From contig JBEIHR010000004.1 of NCBI GenBank assembly GCA_040381195.1, forward strand, positions 1 to 47,378: a DNA stretch of 47,378 nucleotides, in the 5' to 3' direction. Shown piece after piece: positions 32,336-40,423 of this stretch; the first letter of the stretch is position 1; each line of letters begins with the position of its first letter. The position numbers and the translations under genes are program-made. The stretch comes from VGCC01 sp040381195. Its GTDB lineage: Bacteria > Actinomycetota > Actinomycetes > S36-B12. The notes under the pieces were generated by a model. The model was not told the origin of the DNA. It made no database searches and saw only the letters and a list, made by a program, of their open reading frames with translations.

Positions 32336-33667
32336 TCAGATCACTGCTCGATACCGGGCGATCTCCCACTCGGACACACCCTCACCCGCGGCGTTGTGCT
32401 CGAACTCATCCGCTTCGCGATTCTGCATGATCAGGAAGTTCTCGACGAACGTGTCACCGAATGTCGCCCTCGTGAACGGTGAGTCGAAGTTCTCGATGGC
32501 GCCACGCAGACTCGTTGGGAGACGGTCCCAGGACTCGTCGGCATGGGGATCTCCCACGACCTGCGGAATGAGCGGGTAGTCACTCAGAAGACCATCCATT
32601 CCAGCGGCCAGGCACCCGGCGAGCACCAGATACGGATTGGCATCGGCCGCCGCCCACCGCACCTCGAGTCGGTTTGCCTCCCCGGCTCCCACGATCGAGC
32701 GGACTCCCACCAGGCGATGGTCGAGTCCCCAGGTCACCTGGGTCGGAGAGAACGAGTAGTCCTCCACACGCTTGTAGCCGCTGATGGTGGGAGTCATAAC
32801 CAACTGCAGCTCCTGGTGGTGCGCGAGGAGACCGGTGAGGTACTTGCGCATGGTTGCGTTGCCCACCACGGAATCCTCGTCACGCTCGGCGAAGACATTG
32901 ACCCCATCACGGGAGAGGGACTGGTGTACATGCATGCCATTACCGGCCTCGGTGAGGTACGGCTTGGCCATGAACGTCGTGTTGATGCCATGTCGCTTGG
33001 CGACGAGGCGCACGATGTACTTGAACAGCACGGTGGCGTCGGCCATCTCCATGATCGGTCCGTACCGCAGGTTGATCTCGGTCTGGCCCGGGCCGTACTC
33101 GACATTCGAAGCTTCGACTTCGATTCCCGTGCGGCGAAGTGACTCGCGGATATCGAGCATGAAGTGCTCCATCTCCGCACCGCGGGCGATGGAGTAGCAG
33201 TTGATGTCCGAGTACAACGGTTGCCAGTCCGATGTGAAGAAGTGGCACTCGAGTTCGGTGGCAGCGTTCACCGTGAACCCCTGATCGGAGAAGCGCGCGA
33301 TCTGACGCTTCAGCATGGCGCGCGCATCCATCTCGATCGGCGTGTGCGAGTTGGGATGGAAGGTGTCGCAGATGACAACCGCGACTCCATCGGTCCATCC
33401 GGCGATGCGGAAGGACTCGAGATCGGGCACCGCGTGCATGTCCGGGAACCCATCGGTCTCGTCGACCCAGGGAGTGCCGAAGATGAAGCAGGTGGGATCC
33501 CAGGTGTAGACGACATTGGCGATGGCGTAGCCCGCGCCGCGGAGGAATTGCCGGGTGGGGACACGCTTACCGCGCGGGATTCCCCAGGTATCGACGAAGA
33601 GGCACTCGACGGTGTGGACGTCGTTCTCCTCACACAGGCGGGCGACGTCGGCCCAGGTGCGGGTCAC
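32336..33667 (-). CDS. Glutamine synthetase-like gamma-glutamyl amine ligase (PuuA type), copy 1
   Basis: 443 aa. The catalytic beta-barrel has the metal/ATP motifs AATELECHFF, VEYGPGQTEINLRYGP, GNGMHVHQSLSRDG and NRLEVRWAAADANPYLVLAG. The N-terminal beta-grasp region reads TPWVDETDGFPDMHAVPDLE, with GFPD where ammonia-using glutamine synthetases carry DGSS. That difference, and the absence of a recognisable adenylylation-site Tyr motif, point to an amine rather than ammonia as acceptor. The GTG start at 33667 has AAAGGA upstream. It heads an operon with the amidotransferase and CoA-transferase. Confidence 0.88.
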   Translation of the reverse strand: MTRTWADVARLCEENDVHTVECLFVDTWGIPRGKRVPTRQFLRGAGYAIANVVYTWDPTCFIFGTPWVDETDGFPDMHAVPDLESFRIAGWTDGVAVVICDTFHPNSHTPIEMDARAMLKRQIARFSDQGFTVNAATELECHFFTSDWQPLYSDINCYSIARGAEMEHFMLDIRESLRRTGIEVEASNVEYGPGQTEINLRYGPIMEMADATVLFKYIVRLVAKRHGINTTFMAKPYLTEAGNGMHVHQSLSRDGVNVFAERDEDSVVGNATMRKYLTGLLAHHQELQLVMTPTISGYKRVEDYSFSPTQVTWGLDHRLVGVRSIVGAGEANRLEVRWAAADANPYLVLAGCLAAGMDGLLSDYPLIPQVVGDPHADESWDRLPTSLRGAIENFDSPFTRATFGDTFVENFLIMQNREADEFEHNAAGEGVSEWEIARYRAVI

Positions 33668-33690
33668 TTCCGGTCCTTTCCTAGAAATCT

Positions 33691-33701
33691 AATACTTGAT
33701 A
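33691..33701. promoter_or_regulatory. Candidate regulator site upstream of the GS-like operon and adh-P450
   Basis: AATACTTGATA in the divergent spacer differs in only one base from the inverted AATATTTGATA at 38779-38789. On the minus strand it lies about 23 bases upstream of the GS-like GTG and overlaps an AT-rich -10 region (TATTAGAT). Confidence 0.4.
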
Positions 33702-33751
33702 AATGTAGTGTGCGGTGAGGCCGTCGGAGGCGAAATCGTGAAGGGATCCCC

Positions 33752-34717
33752 ATGCGCGCTGTGGTGCTGACCGAACCGGGCACACCCCTGGAACTGCGGG
33801 AGGTGGCCGACCCCCGCGGGGACACGGTGGTGGAGGTGCTCGCCTGCGGGATCTGCCATTCGGACCTCCATGCGGCCGCCGGTGACTATCCGACCCGCCT
33901 CCCGGTCATCCTCGGGCATGAGGTGGCCGCACATCACCCCCGACTCGGCCCCGTGGTGGTCTACGCGTGCTGGGGTTGCCGGAAGCCGGACTGCTGGGCG
34001 TGCTCGTCCGCACAGGAGATGATCTGCCCGAACGCAACCGAGGCCGGCCTCCTCCGCGACGGCGGTTACGCCGAACTGATGGCCGTGCCCGACGAGGGCT
34101 ACCTGGTTCCCCTCGGCGACCTCGACCCCGCGCACGCCGCACCATTGGCCTGCGGGGGTCTCACCGCGTACCGCGCCGTGAGTCACGTACTCCCCACGCT
34201 CCGGGAAGCACGGGCGCCTCGGACGCTCGTGATCGGCGCCGGTGGCCTCGGCCAGTTCGGTCTGCAGTTCCTCACGGCCCAGTCCGACGCCCAAGTCACT
34301 GTCGTGGATGCATCGGCGACCAAACGTGAGATCGCCCGCGCACTCGGGGCCCACGCTGTCGTCGCACCCGACGAGGTGGAGGGAACTTTCACTGCCGTCA
34401 TCGACTTCGTCGGCGCCGAGGCGACTCTGGCCACCGCACGCGATCATGTTGCACGCCAGGGGATCGCCGTCGTGGTCGGTCTCTACGGCGGAACCATCCC
34501 CTTCGGCTTCGGTGCTGTCCCGCACGAGGCCCGCTTCATGACGTCGGTCTGGGGGACACGTGCGCAGTTGGGAGAACTCGTGGAGCTGGCACAACGCCAC
34601 CCGCTCCACTCGCCGATCGAGGTGATATCGCTCGCAGAGGTCCAGCGCGCCCACGAGCGACTCGCCGCCGGTGATGTGCAGGGCCGGTTCGTCATCGTTC
34701 CCGGGGCGCGCGGATGA
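33752..34717 (+). CDS. Zinc-dependent alcohol dehydrogenase (MDR family)
   Basis: 321 aa. Catalytic zinc ligands are in CGICHSDLHAAAGD and LGHEVAAHHP. The structural-zinc lobe has four cysteines in CWGCRKPDCWACSSAQEMIC. The NAD(P) fold is VIGAGGLGQFGLQFL followed by VTVVDASATKREIARALGA. It oxidises an alcohol to an aldehyde or ketone. The ATG at 33752 has AAGGGA upstream. It overlaps the P450 gene by 4 bp (ATGA), which suggests it processes the P450 product, possibly handing an aldehyde to the PuuC-like enzyme. Confidence 0.92.
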   Translation: MRAVVLTEPGTPLELREVADPRGDTVVEVLACGICHSDLHAAAGDYPTRLPVILGHEVAAHHPRLGPVVVYACWGCRKPDCWACSSAQEMICPNATEAGLLRDGGYAELMAVPDEGYLVPLGDLDPAHAAPLACGGLTAYRAVSHVLPTLREARAPRTLVIGAGGLGQFGLQFLTAQSDAQVTVVDASATKREIARALGAHAVVAPDEVEGTFTAVIDFVGAEATLATARDHVARQGIAVVVGLYGGTIPFGFGAVPHEARFMTSVWGTRAQLGELVELAQRHPLHSPIEVISLAEVQRAHERLAAGDVQGRFVIVPGARG

Positions 34718-35937
34718 TCGACATCACCGATCCCGCCACGTACACCCACGGGATCCCCCACGACGTGTTCCGGCAGATGCGTGACGCGGAACCCGTGGCC
34801 TCACTCATGTACGAGGGTCGGCCCTTCTGGTCGGTAACGCGATACGAGGACCTGGTCACGGTGACTCGCGATTCGACGACGTATTCGAGTGCCCGAGGCA
34901 TGTCGAACATCTGGGATCTGACCCCGGAACAGATGGAGGCCCGCCGCTCACTCATCGATACCGATCCCCCTGAGCACGTCCGACTCAGAAAACTCGGGAT
35001 GCCGGCATTCACGGGTCGACGCGTGCGCGATTACGAGTCGACGACGCGCAGCATCACCGGTTCCCTGCTGGATGCCGCGCTCGCCCAGCAGGACATCGAC
35101 GTCGTGGAGGCCATTTCGGCTCCACTGCCCATTCGCGTGCTCGTCGGCATCCTCGGCGTCCCAGCCGAGGACGCGGATCTCATGGTCGAGCTCAGTGATC
35201 ACCTGGTGTCCGGCGGCGCGGAGTTGCCCCCCGACGCCTACGGAAACACCACTCCGCTGGAACTGCTTCCCTTCAACTCACCTGCGGCCTTCGCACTCTT
35301 CGACTATGGCAGGAAGTTGGGTGAGGAACGCCGCCGGAGTCCGCATGACGACGTGGTTACCGCCTTGGTCACCGGCATGGTGGATGGTGACCAATTGACC
35401 GAGGCCGAGTACGCAAACATGTTCCAACTCCTGGTTTTCGCCGGAAATGAGACCACCCGAACTGCCATCAGCAACGGAATTCGCGCGTTCATGGATAACC
35501 CGGAGGAGCTCGAGAAACTGCACCGGGATCCCGCGCTGATCCCGAACGCGGTTGAGGAAGTCATCCGCTACGCGACGCCGGTGCTCCACATGCGACGCAC
35601 CGCCACCCGCGACATGGTTCTCCACGATGTGGCTATCGCCGAAGGCGACAAAGTGGTGATCTGGTACGCATCGGCGAACTTCGATGATCGGATCTTCAAC
35701 GACCCGCTGACCTTCGACGTCGAGCGCCCGATCAAGCCGAAGATGGTCTCCTTCGGGGCCCAGGGCCCGCATCACTGTCTCGGCGCACCACTCGCTCGGC
35801 TCGAGATCCGCATCCTCCTCGAGGAGATCGTGGGGCGTGGAATCCGATTCGAGCCCACCGGGCCGATGGTGCGGACCCCCTCGAATTTCGTCAACGGCAT
35901 CACGTCGCTTCCGGGCCGGCTCGTCACCCGATCCTGA
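34714..35937 (+). CDS. Cytochrome P450
   Basis: 407 aa soluble bacterial P450. The I-helix oxygen-binding motif is FAGNETTRTAISNG, the K-helix ExxR is EEVIRYATPV, and the haem Cys355 is in FGAQGPHHCLGAPLARLE. The pattern is nearest to actinobacterial CYP families such as those that hydroxylate alkyl side chains (CYP124/125/142), but the substrate cannot be assigned. No ferredoxin or reductase gene is adjacent, so electrons must come from elsewhere. It is coupled to the alcohol dehydrogenase and converges on the MFS gene with a 14-bp overlap. Confidence 0.94.
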   Translation: MIDITDPATYTHGIPHDVFRQMRDAEPVASLMYEGRPFWSVTRYEDLVTVTRDSTTYSSARGMSNIWDLTPEQMEARRSLIDTDPPEHVRLRKLGMPAFTGRRVRDYESTTRSITGSLLDAALAQQDIDVVEAISAPLPIRVLVGILGVPAEDADLMVELSDHLVSGGAELPPDAYGNTTPLELLPFNSPAAFALFDYGRKLGEERRRSPHDDVVTALVTGMVDGDQLTEAEYANMFQLLVFAGNETTRTAISNGIRAFMDNPEELEKLHRDPALIPNAVEEVIRYATPVLHMRRTATRDMVLHDVAIAEGDKVVIWYASANFDDRIFNDPLTFDVERPIKPKMVSFGAQGPHHCLGAPLARLEIRILLEEIVGRGIRFEPTGPMVRTPSNFVNGITSLPGRLVTRS

Positions 35938-37105
35938 CATTGCGGCGCAATGGCACCACGAACGCCGCCTGGGCCAGACAGAGGATGGCCAGCACCGAGT
36001 AGATCAGGGGCCACGAGTCGGTGGCAGCGATCAGTGCACCGATGAGAAGGGGTCCCAGCGCGGCAAGGACGTAGGTGACGAAGAAGACCATCGCGGTAAG
36101 GCGAGCGGAGCCAGCAGCATCACTGCCGTACTCACTCAACAATGCGAGCACGAGGGCAAATGAGCCACTGAGAGTGAACCCGAAGATCGCCAGGACGGGC
36201 AACGTCGCACTCCCGGGCGCGAATCCGATCACTACGAGCATGGCCGAGGCGACCACGACGACGCTGGTGAGCAGGAACCGGCGGCCCCGCACGCGGTGAC
36301 CGATCCACGGAAGGGCAAGACCCGCGACGATGGTGCCCACGATGTACACACCGAAGAGTCCACCCGCGGCCGACTGCGAGTAGCCACGCTCGACGTAGGA
36401 CGGTGCCAGCCAGGCGACGGTGCTGTAGAACACGATCGAGTTCGTCGCCGAGTAGAGCGTCAGCGCCCAGGCGCGGTGATCACGCCAGGGCAGCTCTCGG
36501 ATGCGCACCGGGGATGTCGCGGTCGCCGCCTCCTGTGGTGTGGGAGTCCACCACCAGAGGATGGCGGCGATCGCAGCCGGGAGAGCCCACACGGCCAACG
36601 CCAATCCCCATGAACCGAACCACAGCGCGAACGTGGGGGTCAGCGCGCCGCCGAGTGCGGCACCGGTGAACATGACCGCAGTCCAGATCCCTGAACCGAG
36701 GCCGGTCGCCGCCGGCATCACCGAACGCACGAGGGCCGGCACCAGTCCCGAGACAACCGCGATCCCCACGCCGACCAGGAAGGCCGCAACGAAGAGCACT
36801 TCGGGAAGGGACTCCCATGCGCGGACCGCCAGACCCCCCGCGAGGAGCACGAGCCCCAGTGCCAGCGCCGCACGTATCCCGATACGCCGGGCGATGCGTG
36901 GAACCTGGAGCGCGAAGACACCCATACACAGGACCGGGATCGTCGTCAGCGCACCGAGGGTGACGTCACTCCACCCCGTCGATTCCTGGATGCTCTCGAG
37001 AACCGAGGGAACGCTGGTGAGGCCGACCCGCAGGCTGAACGCGATCACCGCGATGACACCCATGACGGTGATGACAGTCGGGCGCACCTTCGCGTTCGCG
37101 GTCAT
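35924..37105 (-). CDS. MFS transporter, CynX/NimT-like
   Basis: 393 aa, about 12 transmembrane helices. The N-terminal half begins VITVMGVIAVIAFSLRVGLT, with the motif-A-like loop LQVPRIARRIGIRAALALGL. The second half includes WIGHRVRGRRFLLTSVVVVA. The short, loop-poor layout with an early conserved Arg (FSLRVGLTSVPSVL) resembles the cyanate/2-nitroimidazole (CynX/NimT) group, which carries small anions or nitrogen compounds. Direction and substrate are unknown. It lies alone between the P450 and the APC permease. Confidence 0.86.
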   Translation of the reverse strand: MTANAKVRPTVITVMGVIAVIAFSLRVGLTSVPSVLESIQESTGWSDVTLGALTTIPVLCMGVFALQVPRIARRIGIRAALALGLVLLAGGLAVRAWESLPEVLFVAAFLVGVGIAVVSGLVPALVRSVMPAATGLGSGIWTAVMFTGAALGGALTPTFALWFGSWGLALAVWALPAAIAAILWWWTPTPQEAATATSPVRIRELPWRDHRAWALTLYSATNSIVFYSTVAWLAPSYVERGYSQSAAGGLFGVYIVGTIVAGLALPWIGHRVRGRRFLLTSVVVVASAMLVVIGFAPGSATLPVLAIFGFTLSGSFALVLALLSEYGSDAAGSARLTAMVFFVTYVLAALGPLLIGALIAATDSWPLIYSVLAILCLAQAAFVVPLRRNVRIG

Positions 37106-37140
37106 CGCTAGCGACCCTAGGCCTCATTCCGGTGGGAAAC

Positions 37141-37171
37141 AAGGAGGGGGGCGCGGAACGCGCCCCCCTCC
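37141..37171 (-). terminator. Rho-independent terminator of the APC permease gene
   Basis: A perfect GC-rich hairpin: a 14-bp stem (37141-37154 pairing with 37158-37171) around a 3-base loop (37155-37157). It starts 12 bases past the permease stop. On the minus strand the stem is followed by a T-rich TTGTTTC. Confidence 0.85.
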
Positions 37172-37183
37172 TCGACCAGTGCT

Positions 37184-38731
37184 CTAGCTGGCGAAGTTGT
37201 GCACAGCGTCGTAGTTCTCCTTGCCCTTGCGACTCACCCCGATGATGAGGCCGACGAGGAACATCGCGAAGGGCAGCAGGATCAGAATCCACCCTGTCGT
37301 GTTGTGTTCCCAGGCGAGCGCATCGGGAGTCGATGACGTTCCGGAGAACAGGTTGAAGTGCGCCATGAGCATGTACTCACCCACAGCAAGGCCGATGATC
37401 GCGATGATGGGTGCGATCTTCGTTTGCCACAGGCGGGAGTCCTGCTTGGTGCGCGCGAAGTACACGATCACCGCGAGGCTGACCAGGATCTCGGTCAGCA
37501 CGATCGCGATCACCGCAACGGCTCCGAACCAGTAGAAGATGTTCAGGATCGGATCCCATGCGAAGATCATCGACAGCACGACGATGATCACACCGAGGAC
37601 AGTGACCAGTGCGGTCGCCATGATCGGCGCCTGGGCCTTGTTGGTCCGCGAGAGCGCCTTCGGGAGGACTCCCGCACGACCCATGGCGAAGAAGTACCGC
37701 GCCGCACTGTTCTGGAAGGCCAACGTCGCCGCGAACAGCGAGGTCAGGATCAACCAGCTGAAGATCTCCGTCAGCCACGAACCCACGAACTCCGTGCTCA
37801 GGCGGAACAGGATCGCCGAAGGATCGGCGAGCGGGACTCCGTCGATCGCGGTGACCTCGAATACCTTCGCTTGGATATCCGTCGCACCGAGACCGGAGAC
37901 CAGCGCCCAGCCGACGAGTGCGAAGAGGACCGTCACGAGGAGCACCGAGGTGTACGTAGCCCTCGGCACCGTGCGCTTCGGATCCTTCGACTCTTCGCCG
38001 TAGATCGCGGTCGCTTCGAAGCCGATGAAGGATGCGAGTGCGAAGGCGAATGCGATACCGATACCGCCCGGAATCGCTTCGGTGAAGATGCTCGCCGGTG
38101 AGAACGAAGCGCCGAAGTCGAGGCCGTCGGGTCCGCCGCCCTGGAAGAGGATGGCGAGTGCCAACACCACCAGCCCGAGCAACTCGAGGCCGAGTAGCAC
38201 ACCGAGCACTCGCATGCCCACATCGACCGACGCGGCCGAGAGCGCGAAGACAGCGGCCAGGATGACGAATGCGTAGACCCACCACGGCAGGACCAAGCCG
38301 AACTTGGCCTCCATCTGGAAGGTGAGCTGTCCGGCGAGGAAGCCCAGAACACCCCACATGACCGCGATGTATGCGACCACGGAGGCGAAGGCGGAACCCA
38401 CACCCCAGGTGATGCCCAGACCGCGACCCACGTATGCGAAGAACGCGCCGGTGTTGGTGACGTAGTGACTCATGGTGGCGTAGCCGACGCTGAAGATCAG
38501 CAACAGCAGGCCGACGCCGACGTACATACCCGCGGCACCCGATCCGACACCGAGGCCCATGGCGACGGGGAAGGCACCGGTCATGCCCGCGAGTGGCGCG
38601 GCTGCTGCCACGACGAAGAAGACGATGCCGATCAGACCGAGGGTGCCTTTTCTCAGACTGGTGGACTTCGTCTCCGGATCACCAGGCCGCAAGGCCTGAT
38701 CTGACGAGGGAAGGTTTTCCCGCTGTGACAT
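37184..38731 (-). CDS. APC-superfamily amino acid/amine permease
   Basis: 515 aa, about 12 transmembrane segments. The first-helix signature is IGIVFFVVAAAAPLAGMTGA; GFEATAIYGEESKDPKRTVP is the classic APC helix 6 and loop motif. The putrescine and ethanolamine importers belong to this superfamily, so an amine or amino-acid substrate fits the neighbouring gamma-glutamyl ligases. I chose ATG 38731 because GGAGGAGAG precedes it. It lies 99 bp downstream of the aryl-CoA ligase on the same strand and probably has its own promoter; a strong terminator follows. Confidence 0.9.
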   Translation of the reverse strand: MSQRENLPSSDQALRPGDPETKSTSLRKGTLGLIGIVFFVVAAAAPLAGMTGAFPVAMGLGVGSGAAGMYVGVGLLLLIFSVGYATMSHYVTNTGAFFAYVGRGLGITWGVGSAFASVVAYIAVMWGVLGFLAGQLTFQMEAKFGLVLPWWVYAFVILAAVFALSAASVDVGMRVLGVLLGLELLGLVVLALAILFQGGGPDGLDFGASFSPASIFTEAIPGGIGIAFAFALASFIGFEATAIYGEESKDPKRTVPRATYTSVLLVTVLFALVGWALVSGLGATDIQAKVFEVTAIDGVPLADPSAILFRLSTEFVGSWLTEIFSWLILTSLFAATLAFQNSAARYFFAMGRAGVLPKALSRTNKAQAPIMATALVTVLGVIIVVLSMIFAWDPILNIFYWFGAVAVIAIVLTEILVSLAVIVYFARTKQDSRLWQTKIAPIIAIIGLAVGEYMLMAHFNLFSGTSSTPDALAWEHNTTGWILILLPFAMFLVGLIIGVSRKGKENYDAVHNFAS

Positions 38732-38778
38732 CTCTCCTCCGATGGTCGTACGGGTCCGAACGTGTCCCAAGGGTCCTG

Positions 38779-38789
38779 TATCAAATATT
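38779..38789. promoter_or_regulatory. Candidate regulator site upstream of the APC permease
   Basis: TATCAAATATT (AATATTTGATA on the minus strand) stands out as AT-rich in the 99-bp spacer. It matches 10 of 11 bases of the site at 33691-33701. A TTGACG lies just upstream on the minus strand and may be a -35. Confidence 0.4.
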
Positions 38790-38830
38790 CGTCGTCAAGC
38801 GACTCGGCCGATCCGGGGACTATTTCTCCA

Positions 38831-40423
38831 CTATTCCGAGGCCTTGAGGCGGTGGCGCTGGAGCTTGCCGGTCACCGTCTTGGGCAATTCCGGCACGAAC
38901 TCGATGAGTCGGGGGTACTTGTAGGGCGCGATCGTGGCCTTGACGTGGTCCTGGAGTTCCGCGACGAGTGCGTCCGATCCGGTGTATCCCTCGGCACAGC
39001 GCACGAACGCCGCAACAATGGTGCCGCGATCCGCGTCCGGAGCCCCCACGACCGCAACCTCCGCCACGGAGGGGTGCATCAGGAGCGCGTTCTCCACCTC
39101 CGGTGCAGCGATGTTGTATCCGCTGGAGACGATCAGGTCGTCCGCCCGTGACACGTAGGTGAAGTAGCCATCTGTGTCCCTGGTGTAGAGGTCGCCGGTG
39201 ATGTTCCAGCCACCTTGCACGTACACGGCCTGTCGATCATCGGCGAGGTACCGGCACCCCGTTGGGCCGCGCACGGCAAGGCGGCCCACCGTGCCGGCCG
39301 GTACGGGCACGAGGTCCGAGTCGAGGACCGCTGCTTCATAGCCGGGCACCACGCGACCGGTGCATCCCGGGCGGACGTCGTCATCGGCCGCGGAGATGAA
39401 GATGTGCAGCATCTCGGTGGCGCCGATCCCGTCGATGAGCGGTACCCCTGTCGCATCGAACCAGGCGCGCCACGTCGACTCGGGCAAGGTTTCCCCAGCA
39501 GACACGCACCGGCGTAGTGAAGACACATCGTGCTCGGAAAGCATGGGGATCATCGCTCGATACGCGGTGGGCGCAGTGAAGAGGCAGGTGATGCGCTCCC
39601 GATCCACGGCGGCAAGCAAATGCGGCGGCGCACCGTTCTCCAGCAGTACCGCGGATGCACCGATGCGCATCGGGAAGATCACGAGTCCACCGAGACCGAA
39701 GGTGAATGTGAGGGGCGGACTTCCACCGAACACATCGTCTGACGTGGGCTTGACGATGTGGGTGCTGAAGGTGTCGGCGATCGCGAGGATGTCTTGGTGT
39801 TCGTGCATCGTGGACTTCGGCTTGCCGGTCGTCCCGGAGGTGAAGGCGAGAAGCGCGATGTCTTCGGCAGCAGTATCAGCAACCTCGACCAGGGGATCAG
39901 CAGCGCGCGTACGCGATTCCAGGGAATCGGGTGCGCCGGATCCGACGATGATCGTCGAACCGGTATACGCAGCGGTCCGCTTCCACTCATCGATGAAGCG
40001 ATGGTCGACCACCGCGACACCAGGATTGGAGATCTCGACGATCGGATCCAACTCCATCGCACGGAGCAGCGGAGCCGTGGTGACGACAACGCCCCCGAGT
40101 CGCAGGGTCGCCAACCAGGCGATCACCAGCCATCCGTTGTTCGGCGCACGAAGGAGTACACGCGTGCCCGGAATTACCCCCGCCGACTTCAGGATGGATG
40201 CGCACTTCTGCACAGCCGCGAGCAACTCTCCGTAGGTCCAGGTGCCGTCGGCCGCGATGAATGCCGTGCGGTCAGCGCCATACCTCTCGATGGTGCGGTC
40301 GAGAAGCTCCACGCACGCATTGATGCGCGCGGGCTCGGAGTCACGAAGGAGCACGGGCCACTGATCCCGCGGGGGCAGATGATCGCGGGCGAATGTGTCG
40401 ACGTGGCCCGTCGGCTCAGTCAT
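38831..40423 (-). CDS. Acyl/aryl-CoA ligase, 2-aminobenzoate-CoA ligase type (ANL superfamily)
   Basis: 530 aa. The N-terminus HVDTFARDHLPPRDQWPVLL with INACVELLDR is the signature of the benzoate/2-aminobenzoate-CoA ligase branch. The AMP-binding P-loop is LLAFTSGTTGKPKSTMHEH; IDGIGATEMLHIFISA is the A5 motif, and NITGDLYTRDTDGYFTYVSR with RADDLIVSSGYNI the hinge. The C-terminal catalytic Lys is in LPKTVTGKLQRHRL. It forms a CoA thioester of an aromatic or related acid. ATG 40423 overlaps the end of the upstream acyl-CoA dehydrogenase-fold gene by 8 bp. Confidence 0.9.
   Translation of the reverse strand: MTEPTGHVDTFARDHLPPRDQWPVLLRDSEPARINACVELLDRTIERYGADRTAFIAADGTWTYGELLAAVQKCASILKSAGVIPGTRVLLRAPNNGWLVIAWLATLRLGGVVVTTAPLLRAMELDPIVEISNPGVAVVDHRFIDEWKRTAAYTGSTIIVGSGAPDSLESRTRAADPLVEVADTAAEDIALLAFTSGTTGKPKSTMHEHQDILAIADTFSTHIVKPTSDDVFGGSPPLTFTFGLGGLVIFPMRIGASAVLLENGAPPHLLAAVDRERITCLFTAPTAYRAMIPMLSEHDVSSLRRCVSAGETLPESTWRAWFDATGVPLIDGIGATEMLHIFISAADDDVRPGCTGRVVPGYEAAVLDSDLVPVPAGTVGRLAVRGPTGCRYLADDRQAVYVQGGWNITGDLYTRDTDGYFTYVSRADDLIVSSGYNIAAPEVENALLMHPSVAEVAVVGAPDADRGTIVAAFVRCAEGYTGSDALVAELQDHVKATIAPYKYPRLIEFVPELPKTVTGKLQRHRLKASE

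Noticed and set aside
32336..33667. Calling the GS-like genes true glutamine synthetases (glnA)
   Set aside because: Both lack the DGSS loop and a recognisable adenylylation motif, carry the GFPD pattern of PuuA-type ligases, and sit with amidotransferase, PuuC-like and amine-transport genes.
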